From NCBI GenBank assembly GCA_949299755.1, contig CASGBA010000001.1, positions 124,001 through 188,000 on the forward strand: DNA of 64,000 bases. Direction: 5' to 3'. The position numbers and the translations under genes were made by a program. Numbering within the stretch: position 1 is the stretch's first letter; every line of letters begins with the position of its first letter. The notes beneath the pieces are model-generated. The model had not been told where the DNA came from. It ran no database searches and worked only from the letters and a program-made list of their open reading frames with translations. Of this stretch, positions 62,648 to 64,000 are shown one piece after another. This DNA comes from an uncultured Treponema sp. (lineage in GTDB: Bacteria > Spirochaetota > Spirochaetia > Treponematales > Treponemataceae).

Positions 62648-64000
62648 CTATAAAAGTTTTTCCGAAATTTTTTCCCAATTTGAGGTTAATTCCCCGAGAA
62701 GGTTGCGGCTTTTCTCAATTTCCAACTGAATTTCTCTGGATTTTTCCCGGTCCGAATAAACGGATGGCTGATTCAACTGTTCCTCAAGAAAAGAGATTCT
62801 CTTTTCCTGCTCTTCAATGAGGGAAAGAAGCCTCTGCTCCTCCCTTTCAAGCTTCCGCTGGGCGGCCTTCTGCTTTTTTTCCTCGAAATAGGAAGAAGAT
62901 GCCGGGGAAGCAGGCGGGTTTTCCTTGGGGGACGTCTGGGAGGAATCCTCCGTCCGGGACGCGGGTCTGCCGGGACAGGAGCCGTCATTCCGGGGGCTTG
63001 AATTCAAGCGGTAAAGGTAATCACCGTAACTGCCGGGGAAATTCCGCACCACCGAAGGCTGGCCGTTTTCGCCGGCGGTCAACTCCAGCACCCGGGTAGC
63101 CAGGCCTTCGATAAAACCACGGTCATGGGAAACGAAAATCACTGAACCGTCAAAGCGCCGGAGGGTATCAAGAAGGACATCCTTGGCATGGATATCAAGA
63201 TGGTTGGTAGGTTCATCCAGAATGAGCAGGTTGAGGGGTTTGAATAGGAGTCTGAGCAGGGCAAGCCTGTTTCTTTCACCGCCGGATAAAACGGATACAG
63301 CCTTAAAAACATCATCTCCCCGGAAAAGAAATGCGCCCAGCATATCACGGAGGCGGGGAATAACAGAAGAAGGAGCCTCATCTTCCAGCATATCGATTAT
63401 GCTTTTATCCGTACTGATACCGTCGGAAAGAGCCTCCGCACTGTCCTGGGAAAAATATCCGGCACAAACACCGGCGCCGTTGGTTACCGTACCGGAGAAA
63501 TCCTCATCAGCTCCGGAGAGAATGCGCAGAAGGGTACTTTTCCCTGCCCCGTTCCGTCCGACCACAACAACCTTCTCGCCTTTTTCCAGAACAAAGTCCA
63601 CATCTTTAAGCACACATTTCCCGCCGGAAGACCCGGCGTAAACCTTGGTGATTTTTTCAGCGGTTAAAACAATACGGCCGCAGTGGGGGGCGGGAGGAAA
63701 ACTGAAATGAACTTTTTTAAGCGATTCCGGGATTTCAATACGCTCCATTTTTTCCAGCTGCTTTATACGGCTCTGCACTGCGGCGGCTTTTGTACCCTTA
63801 TACCGGAACCGGCGTATGAAAATTTCCTGTTTGGCTATTTCATCCTGCTGTTCTTTATAACGCTTGATTAAAAGCTTCAGTTCTTCTTCCCGGCGCTTCT
63901 CGTACCCGGAATAGGTGCAGGACGGATAGCGGTTCAGTTTTCCGTCAAAAAGCTCGTAAATTTCATTTACAGTATTGTCCAAGAAAAACCTGTCATGACT
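62648..64000 (-). CDS. ABC-F ATPase, N-terminus outside window
   Basis: The minus frame is open to the window edge; at the edge it reads SHDRFFLDNTVNEIYE, the Walker B/H-loop end of the first ABC domain. The second ABC domain has Walker A GRNGAGKS, signature SGGERNRLALL and Walker B LLILDEPTNHLD. The linker (EELKLLIKRYKEQQDEIAKQEIFIRRFRYKGTKAAAVQSR) and a C-terminal coiled coil are those of ABC-F proteins (Uup/YheS/EttA group), which act on ribosomes and lack membrane helices. At least the first 200 residues are off the right side. Role (translation factor or resistance) is not decidable. Confidence 0.9.
   Translation of the reverse strand, partial: SHDRFFLDNTVNEIYELFDGKLNRYPSCTYSGYEKRREEELKLLIKRYKEQQDEIAKQEIFIRRFRYKGTKAAAVQSRIKQLEKMERIEIPESLKKVHFSFPPAPHCGRIVLTAEKITKVYAGSSGGKCVLKDVDFVLEKGEKVVVVGRNGAGKSTLLRILSGADEDFSGTVTNGAGVCAGYFSQDSAEALSDGISTDKSIIDMLEDEAPSSVIPRLRDMLGAFLFRGDDVFKAVSVLSGGERNRLALLRLLFKPLNLLILDEPTNHLDIHAKDVLLDTLRRFDGSVIFVSHDRGFIEGLATRVLELTAGENGQPSVVRNFPGSYGDYLYRLNSSPRNDGSCPGRPASRTEDSSQTSPKENPPASPASSSYFEEKKQKAAQRKLEREEQRLLSLIEEQEKRISFLEEQLNQPSVYSDREKSREIQLEIEKSRNLLGELTSNWEKISEKLL

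Noticed and set aside
1-64000. CRISPR array, prophage, insertion sequence, toxin-antitoxin or restriction system.
   Set aside because: No regularly spaced repeats, transposase, integrase, capsid or nuclease motifs were seen on either strand.

Overview
The window looks like a chromosomal segment of a spirochaete, most likely a Treponema-like gut or free-living member. The evidence is a long V-type (A/V) ATPase operon in place of an F-type one, an EF-G that resembles the spirochaete/mitochondrial EFG1 group, many lipoproteins with TPR-like helices, and two carbohydrate ABC importers without their own ATPase. Leucine, isoleucine (citramalate route), lysine and threonine biosynthesis genes are present, unlike in host-restricted T. 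pallidum. The species cannot be named from this alone.

Layout. 1-3000: citramalate synthase (cut by the left edge) and leuA, overlapping, minus strand. 3100-17500: an almost unbroken minus-strand run reading rubredoxin, small hypothetical, secG, PTS EIIA(Ntr)-like, a nine-gene V-ATPase cluster (G-like, C, I, K, F, E, A, B, D), universal stress protein, flavodoxin-like protein, J-domain protein, map and htrA. 17500-26200: envelope genes, namely a TPR lipoprotein and a membrane protein on minus, then on plus a lipoprotein, an MltD-like transglycosylase, an OmpA-family protein, a Cys-rich small protein, a small lipoprotein and a vWA protein. 26200-28520: an AmmeMemoRadiSam gene pair (radical SAM enzyme plus a MEMO-AMMECR1 fusion). 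28670-31340: a DAACS symporter next to a cysteine-desulfidase-type (CyuA/UPF0597) enzyme. 31500-32500: a receiver-like protein without its phospho-acceptor Asp, and tRNA-Pro(GGG). 32500-39300: acidic lipoprotein, membrane protein, smc and pyrG (minus). 39400-44600: fusA with a RecA-like ATPase gene, a terminator, then malQ and a CYTH-domain protein (plus). 44500-48050: dapA-asd-lysA (minus). 48050-48790: a gene remnant of a Gly-rich beta-helix repeat protein. 48790-52460: YihY/BrkB membrane protein fused to a cyclic-nucleotide-binding-like domain, glmS, dCMP deaminase (plus). 52480-62430: thrC and two sugar uptake operons (minus), one with a GH43 glycosidase, the other with perfect LacI-type palindromes and a frameshifted binding protein. 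62650-64000: ABC-F ATPase, cut by the right edge.

How the genes fit together. The window combines core energy and translation functions (V-ATPase, SecG, EF-G, Map) with amino-acid synthesis and plant-polysaccharide oligosaccharide uptake (GH43, two MalFG-type importers, MalQ). Both importers must borrow an ATPase encoded elsewhere, as is known for MsmK-type systems. Nothing here resembles a prophage, CRISPR array, transposase or defence island. The most distinctive features are the AmmeMemoRadiSam pair, the YihY-CNB fusion, an SMC with no recognisable hinge, a pseudo-receiver, two promoters so close to their start codons that leaderless mRNAs are likely, and a poly(A) tract inside a promoter spacer.
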